From NCBI GenBank assembly GCA_018650285.1, contig JABIGF010000019.1, forward strand, positions 23,561 to 87,560: a stretch of DNA of 64,000 nucleotides. Reading direction: 5' to 3'. The notes beneath the pieces are model-generated. The model worked only from the letters and a program-made list of their open reading frames with translations. It had not been told where the DNA came from and did not search any database. A program made the position numbers and the translations under genes. This DNA is from Methanobacteriota archaeon. GTDB lineage: Archaea; Thermoplasmatota; Poseidoniia; Poseidoniales; Thalassarchaeaceae. Below, piece after piece: positions 15,190-24,655 of this stretch (positions are counted from its first letter, which is position 1; each line of letters begins with the position of its first letter).

Positions 15190-16245
15190 TCAAGATATAC
15201 GGTCTTTTGGTGCTCTTCCGCGACGTAATAATCCGTCAAGAAGCCCCAATGAAAATGTGATGTGTAACAAAATCAACATGATTGGAAGCCCAATTATCAA
15301 TGAAATTTGACTGTGAGATATTGCTTCTAAAATAGAATGAAGAATAAGTACGATTAGATAGGCCACCACAGGAATTTGCCAAGTAGGGTAGCCCAACAAT
15401 TCCGTACCAGACCAACACAAACCAAGAGTTGCAAGTAGGCCTATCCAAGGAAGAAACTCTAGAATTGATGCTCTTTCAGGGGTTTTTAGGAGGTGTTTTG
15501 TGCGCCAAAAACCATAACGGTGGCCAAAGCGAAGCCAACCAGAAATAGAAGTCCGCTTCGCCATTCTGCAATATGATGAATCCGATCTAAAAAGAGACCA
15601 GCCATCGTTGACTAAGCGCATATTGAGTTCTGAATCTTGAGTAGTGATGAAATCTGTATTCCAACCTTCGGCCGCTTCAATAGCATCGCGGCGATAGATT
15701 GTGAAAGGTGGAATTATTGTCTCTTGTAGGCCACTGAATTGAGCGAATTGACCACGGCCGCTTGCTAGTGGGTTTTGCAATGATGCCTCAACCCATCTGC
15801 CGACCAACTTCAAAGGTTGGTCGCTCTCTTTGACAAGAGTCCCCACTCCTGCTAACTTTTTGCCATCTATAGCAAGTTTTGATTCAATTTCATCAAACTC
15901 ATTCATGCGCGCCTCAATGTGTTGTGACGGCAACCATACATGCCCTATCATCTCAAAAATATGCGTTACTTCATCGGGCAATTGTGACAAACTAATATTT
16001 CTTGCATGTGGCACATATTTGTCAGGATTATCCAACAAGATAATTTCGGGGCCATCATTTTGTTTCGACTTCTTCTGCATTTCAGCAACAATTTCGCGCG
16101 TACCATCACTACTGCCACCATCTACAACATGAATCAAATGACGCTCTGATGGCCAAGTTTGTTCCAACAATGAACGTAAACATCGTTCAATAAATTCGCC
16201 CTCCTGAAAGGTGGGAATTACAGTGACTACAAACGGTTCAACCAT
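15190..16245 (-). CDS. Membrane-associated family 2 glycosyltransferase
   Basis: 351 residues. The GT-A nucleotide-sugar region is clear: TVIPTFQEGEFIERCLRSLL at the N terminus, then HVVDGGSSDGTREIV. TQDSELNMRL is in the place of the acceptor-side ED/ExxR motif of exopolysaccharide GT2 enzymes. The C-terminal third has about three membrane helices (FLPWIGLLATLGLCW, IPVVAYLIVLILHSI, LIIGLPIMLILLHITFSLGL). It probably transfers a sugar at the cytoplasmic membrane face, for surface glycans or N-glycan assembly ahead of the AglB enzyme encoded elsewhere in the window (inference). Confidence 0.9.
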   Translation of the reverse strand: MVEPFVVTVIPTFQEGEFIERCLRSLLEQTWPSERHLIHVVDGGSSDGTREIVAEMQKKSKQNDGPEIILLDNPDKYVPHARNISLSQLPDEVTHIFEMIGHVWLPSQHIEARMNEFDEIESKLAIDGKKLAGVGTLVKESDQPLKLVGRWVEASLQNPLASGRGQFAQFSGLQETIIPPFTIYRRDAIEAAEGWNTDFITTQDSELNMRLVNDGWSLFRSDSSYCRMAKRTSISGWLRFGHRYGFWRTKHLLKTPERASILEFLPWIGLLATLGLCWSGTELLGYPTWQIPVVAYLIVLILHSILEAISHSQISLIIGLPIMLILLHITFSLGLLDGLLRRGRAPKDRIS

Positions 16246-16338
16246 CTCTAACGCAATGCGCCGGTAACTGAACTATTGTCAATCTTGTCACGAAATAAGC
16301 GGCATAGTTCATGTTGTAGGGGCTCGGCCCACAAGCCA

Positions 16339-16854
16339 ATGGATGAACCCCACGCCATAGTTGAGACGACCATACAACCGTTTCATGACCAATCTAAGGT
16401 AAGTGAAGCATTAGTTGCTCTCTTCCCAACATTATCTCCTCTAGATGTGAAAATAGAGGTATTCCCAACCACTCAAGAAGAACAACAATGGACATTTGAC
16501 AACGTGGATTTAACAAATTTTCTAGATTCAATCTCCAAACAAAGAATCCTTGATACTGCATTGGATGCTATGGGTGCCAATTTACACAATGATAATACCA
16601 TTTTTTCACTATCGCGACAAGCTGCTAGTGCTGGGAAAGTTGCATTTGTTTTGAATGATGAGAAAACTCTTGGCGGCACGTTTGAAGTAACACTTTCTGG
16701 CAATAATTTAGCAGCATGGATAGAAGAAGCAACTTGGCATCAAGGGCGGGTTGATTTCCCTCGTTCCCTTAGCGATGAATATGCCATGCGGCGTAGTGGT
16801 GAAGTCAGTGAATGGGTCGACCCAAGCCAACCTAATTTGACCGACTCAGATTAA
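16339..16854 (+). CDS. UPF0201 family archaeal RNA-binding-like protein
   Basis: 171 residues from ATG 16339 (MDEPHAIVETTIQPFHDQSK); the longer frame from 16276 adds a Cys/His-rich N terminus not seen in the family. Family landmarks are visible: a beta-alpha start (TTIQPFHDQSKVSEALVALF), the helix SISKQRILDTALDAMGANL, then FSLSRQAASAGKVAFV and KTLGGTFEVTL, which match the xLxKQaAxxGkvxF ... LGxixV pattern. This archaeal family is structurally related to RNA-binding ribosomal L5-type folds; its cellular role is undetermined. Divergent from the GT2 gene. Confidence 0.8.
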   Translation: MDEPHAIVETTIQPFHDQSKVSEALVALFPTLSPLDVKIEVFPTTQEEQQWTFDNVDLTNFLDSISKQRILDTALDAMGANLHNDNTIFSLSRQAASAGKVAFVLNDEKTLGGTFEVTLSGNNLAAWIEEATWHQGRVDFPRSLSDEYAMRRSGEVSEWVDPSQPNLTDSD

Positions 16855-16879
16855 TCAGCAATTACGCCGGTTTTCAGCC

Positions 16880-17947
16880 TCAAAGATTAGCCACGCCATG
16901 CTCTTGAATTCGCTTAACAAATTCTACATCTGGTGGAAGCCATTCAACACTCATCAATTCATCCTCGGCAAGCCAACGGTTTTCATCGTGGGAAGTCATT
17001 ACTGCTGGAGGTAACTCCCCCTCGGATTCACACAAGAAAAAAGTCAGATGAACGACCATTTCGGGCCACGCATGAGAGTATTCATCACACACACGTAAAG
17101 GTTTGACTACCCAGCCGAACTCTTCGTGATACTCGCGGCTAATTGCTGCCTCTTTTGTCTCGCCTTTCTCGACCTTACCCCCAGGAAATTCCCAATAACC
17201 ATTCATGTATTCTTTAGGGGCTCTTCTTGCAGCCAATAAACGGTTATTCTCATCCCTTAACATACCGCCCACAACTTGCATCTCAGGCCTTTGTACAACA
17301 ATCCCAATGATTCTTTTCACATATTCAAGTTGTACATCAATTGGCATTATTTCAGCCGGAGGCAGATGTACGAAGATGACAGGTATTGCCCTTCCTATTC
17401 TCTCTTTCAAATCATTTTGTTCAACTGCTTCAAGAGTTCTGAAATAGGTCTCATTACAGACAAAACGCCCTGGGTCTATACTTTTGACAATGTTTTGGTC
17501 GCCATCAAATTCTGCCATTAGCAAGTTTATCGGAGATGTTGTATGCAAAATTGAATGCCCTGATTCAGAAACAACACTAGACTTTTCTTGGCGGCCTGAA
17601 TTATCCTTGATACGGAAATCCAATTCATTGAATGCTGTTGCTTCAAGTGAAATGTGCTCACGGTTTTCAGCCAAACCAAGATGGACAATCGCTTGAGGAG
17701 TGAATTCTTCAGTATCGGCCAGCCGTTCTGCTATCATCACACTCCCATTAGCATCAACGGTCAGAATCTGTGATTCAATATCAACTTCAGATTCTCTATA
17801 TTCTGCAGCAAAAGGACCTATCGCATCACCTAATGGAATTACACCACTAAACCCGCTTAATTCATTCGCTATTTGAGCAGAAATATTTTCGTTGTGCTTG
17901 CCAAACGGTTCAAATCCAGACAACCATACTTTGAGTCCCATACCCAC
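16880..17947 (-). CDS. Pyroglutamyl-peptidase I (C15) fused to a MutT-type Nudix hydrolase
   Basis: 355 residues. Residues 1-215 form a Pcp-like domain with GFEPFGKH, the catalytic Glu in HISLEATAFN (Glu102), the nucleophile in DPGRFVCNET (Cys164) and the His in PVIFVHLPP (His194); it should remove N-terminal pyroglutamate. Residues 222-355 form a Nudix domain with WEFPGGKVEKGET and SREYHEEFGW, satisfying GX5EX7REUXEEXG (Gly257, Glu263, Arg271, Glu275, Glu276). The context RRAPKEYMNGYWEFPGGK is typical of MutT 8-oxo-dGTP diphosphatases. All catalytic residues of both halves are present. The fusion is unusual. An in-frame ATG at 17941 is an equally good start. Confidence 0.9.
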   Translation of the reverse strand: MGMGLKVWLSGFEPFGKHNENISAQIANELSGFSGVIPLGDAIGPFAAEYRESEVDIESQILTVDANGSVMIAERLADTEEFTPQAIVHLGLAENREHISLEATAFNELDFRIKDNSGRQEKSSVVSESGHSILHTTSPINLLMAEFDGDQNIVKSIDPGRFVCNETYFRTLEAVEQNDLKERIGRAIPVIFVHLPPAEIMPIDVQLEYVKRIIGIVVQRPEMQVVGGMLRDENNRLLAARRAPKEYMNGYWEFPGGKVEKGETKEAAISREYHEEFGWVVKPLRVCDEYSHAWPEMVVHLTFFLCESEGELPPAVMTSHDENRWLAEDELMSVEWLPPDVEFVKRIQEHGVANL

Positions 17948-18001
17948 CCCTCACAATCGCTCTGAACACAGGCGGCGGCGGGGCATCCATTATGTCACCG
18001 A

Positions 18002-18574
18002 TTGCTCACGCAGTCAATTGTGGACGACATTGAGCGCCTCTCTCTAGAGCATTCTCGTGCCCGATTTGAAAAAATCGATGGAGAAATTACTGCTAATTTC
18101 GGCCTTTTACTTGCAGATGCAATGATCTATGCAATCGGATTCGTCTCAGTTATTGTCGCTTTAGCAGATATCGCCTTCTCAATCAATCCAACTGAGTGGT
18201 TATGGTCAGAGGGCGATTTGATTCTATTTGGTTGTGGGGCTGCCCTATGGGTTTGCTCACAATCATTAAACGACTTCAAACGATTATTGCCACTTTGGTT
18301 ACGTATGGTCCTAAAATTGGGAATTGGTCCAAAACAATTCTCTGACCAATCGGAAGCGGCACAATCTCGTCGTGCCTACACCCTCATTATCGCATCCATT
18401 CTATCGGCAATAATAGGTTGGAGAATTGATAACCTTGCTGACACATTAGTGACAAGAATTGGTCTTGACTTTTACATCGTAATCTATGTAGTAGCGATTG
18501 GTCTCTTATTCTTAGCAATTCACTGGTTCCGCTTAATCGGCGATGGGGCTTCAATTGAACAATTCAACAGATAA
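18002..18574 (+). CDS. Four-span membrane protein
   Basis: About 190 residues, with no ATG in frame near the N terminus; TTG 18002 or GTG 18020 (MDDIERLSLEH...) is the start. A short charged N-terminal helix is followed by four hydrophobic segments (LLADAMIYAIGFVSVIVALA, LILFGCGAALWVCS, TLIIASILSAIIGW, DFYIVIYVVAIGLLFLAI). The middle loop is basic. Unknown family. The next gene overlaps its 3' end by 32 nt, so the two are probably a cotranscribed membrane pair. Confidence 0.6.
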   Translation: MLTQSIVDDIERLSLEHSRARFEKIDGEITANFGLLLADAMIYAIGFVSVIVALADIAFSINPTEWLWSEGDLILFGCGAALWVCSQSLNDFKRLLPLWLRMVLKLGIGPKQFSDQSEAAQSRRAYTLIIASILSAIIGWRIDNLADTLVTRIGLDFYIVIYVVAIGLLFLAIHWFRLIGDGASIEQFNR

Positions 18575-18971
18575 TGGAACAAATGACCGTCGGACTCAAA
18601 ATGTACAACTTGGAGGAATAGGTGTGAGCGGAGGATTTTCAGAGCGCGTTGGAGAGCGCTTGCGTGAGAAATTAGAGAATTCTCCGAAATGGCACACACC
18701 CTTCTACGCTGTTCTAGTTGTCCTCAGTGAAATCACTGGAGGTGTTGGCCCTTGGGGGGCTATTCGGCCACTCATTGCCACTTCTCTAGCAATTATTCCA
18801 TTCCTATTTCTTGGGCAACATTTCAACCGCCAGCATTCTAAAGCATTTGATTGGTTTGCACTGCAAATCCCATTACTATTCTGTTTACTTTGGCCACTTA
18901 TTTGGCTATGGTCAATCTTTGATGCTTATCAAACTGCAATGCTTTCGGTAACAAAAACCTATTCAGCATAA
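18543..18971 (+). CDS. Small membrane protein, partner of the preceding gene
   Basis: 142 residues from ATG 18543; an internal GTG at 18624 would give a tighter protein (MSGGFSERVGERLREKLENS). After a polar N terminus there are about three hydrophobic segments (FYAVLVVLSEITGGVGPWGA, PLIATSLAIIPFLFLG, LQIPLLFCLLWPLIWLWSIF). No recognised family. Convergent with the giant surface-protein gene, 8 bp from its stop. Confidence 0.55.
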   Translation: MGLQLNNSTDNGTNDRRTQNVQLGGIGVSGGFSERVGERLREKLENSPKWHTPFYAVLVVLSEITGGVGPWGAIRPLIATSLAIIPFLFLGQHFNRQHSKAFDWFALQIPLLFCLLWPLIWLWSIFDAYQTAMLSVTKTYSA

Positions 18972-18979
18972 TCTATTCA

Positions 18980-21900
18980 TTATGATTTGAATGATGCTGC
19001 AGCTTCTTCAAGTTCCTTTCCATTGAGATAATTATTGCCATCTAAATCAAATGTAATAGCATGCTCCATAAATGCTGCTTTGTCAGTAATACCATGTGTT
19101 TCCATCACTGAATCAACAACTGAATCTGAATAATTATAACCTGCGGCAGGATGATTTGCTGGCAGTTTTACATCTAATGCTGTTGGAACCAACACTTGAA
19201 CGGCCTGAGTAGGTGGGTCTTCAAATCCATATTTTGAGGTTGATTCTAGTTCCACAACTGCAGCAGGCGAAGAATTGCCGTCCTGTTCTGCTCTCCAAGT
19301 ATCAACTTGCCATTGAGTCCAACCTTGAGCAATCAACATCTCATCAGTCCAGCCAGAATTGACAGATGGTGCTGCTGCCACCTCTTGCTCCGCCGCGACG
19401 ACTTCGCTACTTCCCGCATTCGGATCAAATCCAACTGGTGGAGGGGGTGTTGCATTAGGGTCAAAACCCGGTGGAGGTGGAGGTGAATCACCTAAATCAA
19501 AACCAGGAGGCGGTGGGGGCGAATCCAATTCGCCATCAACTTCCATCGTTTGGTCTGCAGGATCAAAGTCAATCTCGGCCTCAGATAGTTTTCTGTTCAT
19601 TACAATAAGTACAACAATTGCAATCAATGCCACCATCAAAGCAATGTAAAGCAACACAGTGCCCATTTGCTCACTAAATTGTTGGGAAATTGCTTCTCCA
19701 TCACGAGCAACAGGTGGTTGCAATATCAACGGGTCAAGAGACATTCTATCAAGGATAACATGGCCATCTTTGACAACTAGACGATATCTCTCAACGGTCT
19801 CTTCTTCGACTTCATCCGTTTTAATTGAAATCTCTGAAATAAATTCCCCATTAGGCCTCAATAGTGAATCTGAAGAGGCGTTGTTAACATTAATCCAATC
19901 GCCATCTTTTGTCTTTTGCTGCAGAGCAAAAGTCAAGGTACCTTCCTCACTATTCTGATTAGTACCAGCAATGTGTAAACTAACATTCTCGCCTGATACA
20001 GGCGTTGCATCGGACCAATAGACATCTAAATCTACCAAAGAAACAACTGGCCCAACTCGAATGATTCTCCATTGAGTCAGAGGTACGTTTTCGGTATTAT
20101 TCTCAGAAACATAGGGGTTTCCTGCCGCATCGGCACCAGTCACCCAAACATCCACAGAATATCCAGGGAGAAGTTCGGTCACCCCTCCATCAGTGAGGTC
20201 AACAACACCTGTCCAGTGACCATACCCATACTGCTCAAGCAGTGTCCCCAACTCTTGCGAGCCACGCGAAACTTCAGACTCACCTGCCTTCACCTTGTAA
20301 TGCAAAACTGCTGACCGTTGTGAGATGAAACCGTGGTCATCGCTTGAATTGATGAATACTGGAATTTCAGACGCATCTGTGATAGCAATATCACCTGAGG
20401 GACTGATGGCATTAATCTGTGGCGAGTTCCCATCCACCTCTAATAGAATCCTAGGTTGTTCTTCGCTTTCATCAGATGCTAAGCCCGGAAGATTTTCTAG
20501 CCAAGCGATCATATCTAAATGCCCACTTCTGACATTTGGAACTAAAATATCGCTAGTAAATTCACCTGTCGAACGCGGGACTGCTCGCCATTCCAATTCC
20601 AAATTACCAATTACAATATCAAAAGCACCTTCTGGCGCTGGAGTTTCATCTTCACTGAAGAGGATTCTACCATTGACCCTAACAACTTGGCCTGCGGCAA
20701 TGGTTTCCTGCTCATCGCCACCAGTATACAGATTTCGCCCAGTAGCAAGATCAATTGCTGTAAAGTGACCTGGGTCCATATCGAATCGCAAATCGTTATC
20801 AAGACTCCATCGGTCATTCCCTAACCCATTACGATGCTCGTAACAAGGGTCAATAGAATCATCAATACATGGCCAATCAGTAACTTCTACAACTGGGATG
20901 AATGTGGTATCGCCATCAGTATCCCATGATTCTGAAAATAACCATGTCAACTGGAATTGAATAGCTAAATCAATCGCAGTCTCATTGAAAATTGAGAAAG
21001 AACTGTACAAATTAGAAACAGCCAAGCCAGAACCACCAGACTCTAGGTACATCGAAAGATTACCGTCTGCTTCTTTGGTAAAGTTAGCCCAAATTGCAGT
21101 ATCATTTGCATCAATATCGCTACCTAGAGCCAATTTGATACTTTCAATATCATTCCAACCATTATTGTCCCAAATACGTAAACCGGCTGTATACAATGTA
21201 CCAGGGTGTAATGGCTCAGAGTCATCGTGACCAATTATTGTAGTATTACCATCAATTACCAACTCAGGTTCAAATTCTTCACGGATTCTATATGTGACTA
21301 AATCAGCATCCCACTCGGCTGGACTTTGGCTAGGAAGGTCTCCACATGGTGCGTTACCATCGGGGCAAACAGGGCCACCTCCCATTGCCAATTCATTTCC
21401 TTGCGCATCAGCACCAGAGAGATAGAATGAGACAAATTCCCCATGTTTGTTCATTGAATCTGTAATCAAACCTTCAAAAATATTCAATCCACCAGGCTGC
21501 AACTCGGGTGTTCTAAGTGAAAGGGTTACGTACTCATTTTCATCAGGTATTTGGTCATAATTCAAATCGTCTTGACCTTGGCGCCAATAGTGCAATGTTA
21601 GGAGTGTGGGTGGGTCCACTGAGTCTTGAACTACAATTCTCACTGGCTGGTCGGGATTTCCTTTATGCCTCTCAGCCCCATCATTAGGGGTTGCCTCTAT
21701 CACAAGTGGGCTATTTCCATCTAGGACGATACGAACAGAATTGAAATCGGGATTGATGTATGTTGAGCCGTTTTGCATGTTTACGGCTTTGATTCTAAAG
21801 AGCATGCCACCTTGAGATGACTCGATAGGTGATACCAAGGTGAACATATATTGTCCATGGCTTGGATTTGACTCAATATGAAATTGCTTTTCTGGTTCTT

Positions 21901-24559
21901 CTGGAAGACCATTTTGGGTCAAGTTCTGACCTGTCAGTTCAATACTAAACTGGCCGGCTTTAGGAGTATAACTTGTGCCCTCGAATACAATGGCTCCTGA
22001 AAATGTCATATCCATTCCACCTCGCATCCAATCATTGGCTTGAAGAACTCTGCCTGTTTCGTCAGTCACACCTAGGTTCATGAGAACAATATCGTTCTCA
22101 ACCCTCAAGTCGAGGTCATCTGTTTGCCAACCATTGACTTGACGGCCAATGTCATCATCAACTGTGACTTTAGCTTCAACATCTGTTTCATCATCCCATT
22201 CCCATGTGGATTGAATTGGTAGAAGGATAGAAAATATACCATCTGCTCCTTCAGATGCCGTGCAATTGCCAGCGTCAAAATCAATGAGGTTATCACTATT
22301 TGACAATGTACTGCAAGTATTTCCAGTCTGCCATTGAATTACTGAATTATTGCGACCATTTGCAATGAGTTCAACTTGAACTTGATTGATACGGTCTGCT
22401 TCATCACCTTCAGCAACACGAACTAGAAGAATACGACTATCACCATCGGGAACCAGCATATTGCCTTCAACGGTAACATCTAGAGCACGAGTATTCAACC
22501 GATATGTGACATCAAGATTTGAGACCATAATTCTCCCGGGTGAACCTGCGGAAATACCGAGCGTGACGTTAGAAACACCAACTCCATTATTGGCAATGTG
22601 GGTATTGAAAGCGGAAACTAATGCCGCACCATCAATATCAATTGGAGAGTTTAGCAAGCCTGTGCCGATGAATTCGTTTGTGTTATCATCGCCGATATCC
22701 AACCTAACTGCAGTTGGATATCCCTCTTCATAATCTAGTGTGAATGAATGAAGAAGTGGAGTTATTGATGAATCATTAGTGGTGAAATCAATTTTATACA
22801 TCAATTTTGAACCTTGGACTTGCAATTCAATTAATTGATTATTTGTAGCAGAATGCCAATTTGAACCATTGTCATTACTGACTTCAACACTCATTGAAGT
22901 ACCTGTAGGTGTAGTTGATGTCCACTGTGGACGCATTGTTCCAACTTGCGTACCAGTTGGAATAACCGGAGATGTCCATGAACCAGATGTAGCAAATTCG
23001 GTACCATATTCCATATTCACCCACCATGAAACTGCAGTCCCACCAACTAATTGCAATTTCCAGCGTAAATGGTCACCTGGATTTGAGAAAATGACTGTTT
23101 CATTATTTGTCACTTGAACCCAATGCGTACCATTATCTGCGCTAACCCAATAATCAACTCGATCACCAGCTGATGTCGCTGTCCAAGATGTCTCAACATT
23201 AGCCATCAAGACATCGTCATTCGTGATTATTGGTTCCGATACCCATGTTGCTGTCCCTGGTTGAGGTGAAATTGGATAAGCCCAACCGCTACCATACTCA
23301 CGGTAATATCGGGCTGACCACATATTATGGTCAATTAATGAGAGACGAATTCCATTGTAATACAAACCAAATCCGTTTGCGCTGATTAGACGCTCACCTG
23401 TCTGCTTAGCAAGAGTTGTTGAGGTGCCACTTACGGCATAGGCTACCAACTTGTCTTGATATGCCCAACCAGTTGTTTTACATCTAATATAGAACATATT
23501 GTTGTCTGCTACCAATCCATTCTGTTCGGGGTAACTTGAATAATAGGAATATTGTGAATCTGAATCTCTCTCAAACGACCCGTCAGAATTGAAGGTATAG
23601 GGAGTGATAGTACTGCGCGCCCCATGTAGAACCCAAACGAGGTCGCGGCTACGGTCATAGGAAATCCCAGTGTAAGGACCATACGAATTTGTTGAGATAT
23701 CATAGGTGTTCAAACAAGTCCAAACATCTTCGTATCTGATATCCATTACAACAAGAACAAGTTCGTTAATTGATGAATATTGCCTATTGAGTCCAAGTAT
23801 CCCATACAATTTTTCATCGTCACCAATAGTCCAATCTCTAAAACCGTAATATGCGCTCCAAGTTGAACCTGCAGGTGAAGGGATGTTACAACTTGCCTCA
23901 TCAATAACTATTGAAGTCGCAGTAGTCAAATTATTAGGATAAGTTTTCTTTACTAATTGATTAAGATTTGTAGATGCGAATGTTGAGACATAAGTCCAAC
24001 CGCGGTAATTTAGTGCAGCACCAGCGCCTTGATTGCCAAAGGGAGACGATATGGTGACCTGAGGGTGAAATCTTGTTTCAGATGCATTTGATGTTCGTGG
24101 TTGGCGGATGCTAAAAGAACCGTTATCAGACCAAGCAGTACCTGTTGTTGCAATTTCATCAACTCCGTGAGACGAGAAATTCAATTGTTGTGAAGCGAGG
24201 CCAAGAGAAACTGCATCAGACCTTGTTTCTGTGTCAACAGATTCGCCCGCTAACCAATTTGCTCTAGAGTTATGTTGAATCTGATTCCAACCAGTTGAAG
24301 ATGCGCCACTAAGAGTCATTTCAACCGCAGTAACTTCAGCACCTTTTGGCAAAGCAACTTTGATATTTGTTGCTTTTTGGCCACTTTGATAGAGAGCAAT
24401 TGATTCCGTTGAACCATCTGAAAATGTGTAAATGTGTCTAGTCCCACCAGATGCTTCAGCCACTTCAGATGAAAATTCTAGCATTGGTGCAAGAGAGCCA
24501 AGGAGGAATAACACGACGAGAAACAATGGGATTCGATTTGTGTTTAGCCCTGTTGACAC
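18980..24559 (-). CDS. Giant Ig-like surface protein with Pro-rich repeats and C-terminal EF-hand
   Basis: About 1,859 residues from GTG 24559 (reading STGLNTNRIPLFLVVLFL onward), placed behind GGAGGGGATGAG; the frame continues upstream to 24619 without a better signal peptide. The ectodomain is beta-rich, with beta-propeller-like and many Ig/invasin-like segments and N-glycosylation sequons. One membrane helix lies near residue 1,650 (VLLYIALMVALIAIVVLIVM). The cytoplasmic tail has three (S/T)PPPPxGFD repeats, a Trp-rich segment (GWTDEMLIAQGWTQWQVD) and a canonical EF-hand loop near the end (DLDGNNYLNGKE, ligands at 1, 3, 5, 7, 9 and 12). Calcium binding inside the cell is inferred. Probably an adhesin or surface scaffold. 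Confidence 0.8.
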   Translation of the reverse strand: MSTGLNTNRIPLFLVVLFLLGSLAPMLEFSSEVAEASGGTRHIYTFSDGSTESIALYQSGQKATNIKVALPKGAEVTAVEMTLSGASSTGWNQIQHNSRANWLAGESVDTETRSDAVSLGLASQQLNFSSHGVDEIATTGTAWSDNGSFSIRQPRTSNASETRFHPQVTISSPFGNQGAGAALNYRGWTYVSTFASTNLNQLVKKTYPNNLTTATSIVIDEASCNIPSPAGSTWSAYYGFRDWTIGDDEKLYGILGLNRQYSSINELVLVVMDIRYEDVWTCLNTYDISTNSYGPYTGISYDRSRDLVWVLHGARSTITPYTFNSDGSFERDSDSQYSYYSSYPEQNGLVADNNMFYIRCKTTGWAYQDKLVAYAVSGTSTTLAKQTGERLISANGFGLYYNGIRLSLIDHNMWSARYYREYGSGWAYPISPQPGTATWVSEPIITNDDVLMANVETSWTATSAGDRVDYWVSADNGTHWVQVTNNETVIFSNPGDHLRWKLQLVGGTAVSWWVNMEYGTEFATSGSWTSPVIPTGTQVGTMRPQWTSTTPTGTSMSVEVSNDNGSNWHSATNNQLIELQVQGSKLMYKIDFTTNDSSITPLLHSFTLDYEEGYPTAVRLDIGDDNTNEFIGTGLLNSPIDIDGAALVSAFNTHIANNGVGVSNVTLGISAGSPGRIMVSNLDVTYRLNTRALDVTVEGNMLVPDGDSRILLVRVAEGDEADRINQVQVELIANGRNNSVIQWQTGNTCSTLSNSDNLIDFDAGNCTASEGADGIFSILLPIQSTWEWDDETDVEAKVTVDDDIGRQVNGWQTDDLDLRVENDIVLMNLGVTDETGRVLQANDWMRGGMDMTFSGAIVFEGTSYTPKAGQFSIELTGQNLTQNGLPEEPEKQFHIESNPSHGQYMFTLVSPIESSQGGMLFRIKAVNMQNGSTYINPDFNSVRIVLDGNSPLVIEATPNDGAERHKGNPDQPVRIVVQDSVDPPTLLTLHYWRQGQDDLNYDQIPDENEYVTLSLRTPELQPGGLNIFEGLITDSMNKHGEFVSFYLSGADAQGNELAMGGGPVCPDGNAPCGDLPSQSPAEWDADLVTYRIREEFEPELVIDGNTTIIGHDDSEPLHPGTLYTAGLRIWDNNGWNDIESIKLALGSDIDANDTAIWANFTKEADGNLSMYLESGGSGLAVSNLYSSFSIFNETAIDLAIQFQLTWLFSESWDTDGDTTFIPVVEVTDWPCIDDSIDPCYEHRNGLGNDRWSLDNDLRFDMDPGHFTAIDLATGRNLYTGGDEQETIAAGQVVRVNGRILFSEDETPAPEGAFDIVIGNLELEWRAVPRSTGEFTSDILVPNVRSGHLDMIAWLENLPGLASDESEEQPRILLEVDGNSPQINAISPSGDIAITDASEIPVFINSSDDHGFISQRSAVLHYKVKAGESEVSRGSQELGTLLEQYGYGHWTGVVDLTDGGVTELLPGYSVDVWVTGADAAGNPYVSENNTENVPLTQWRIIRVGPVVSLVDLDVYWSDATPVSGENVSLHIAGTNQNSEEGTLTFALQQKTKDGDWINVNNASSDSLLRPNGEFISEISIKTDEVEEETVERYRLVVKDGHVILDRMSLDPLILQPPVARDGEAISQQFSEQMGTVLLYIALMVALIAIVVLIVMNRKLSEAEIDFDPADQTMEVDGELDSPPPPPGFDLGDSPPPPPGFDPNATPPPPVGFDPNAGSSEVVAAEQEVAAAPSVNSGWTDEMLIAQGWTQWQVDTWRAEQDGNSSPAAVVELESTSKYGFEDPPTQAVQVLVPTALDVKLPANHPAAGYNYSDSVVDSVMETHGITDKAAFMEHAITFDLDGNNYLNGKELEEAAASFKS

Positions 24560-24655
24560 CTCATCCCCTCCTTTTTTCAGACAATCTTCACACCTTTGAA
24601 ATCTCCCCTGCTTGGTCACGGGTGACCATAGGTCACAATCAAGACCAAATCAACA

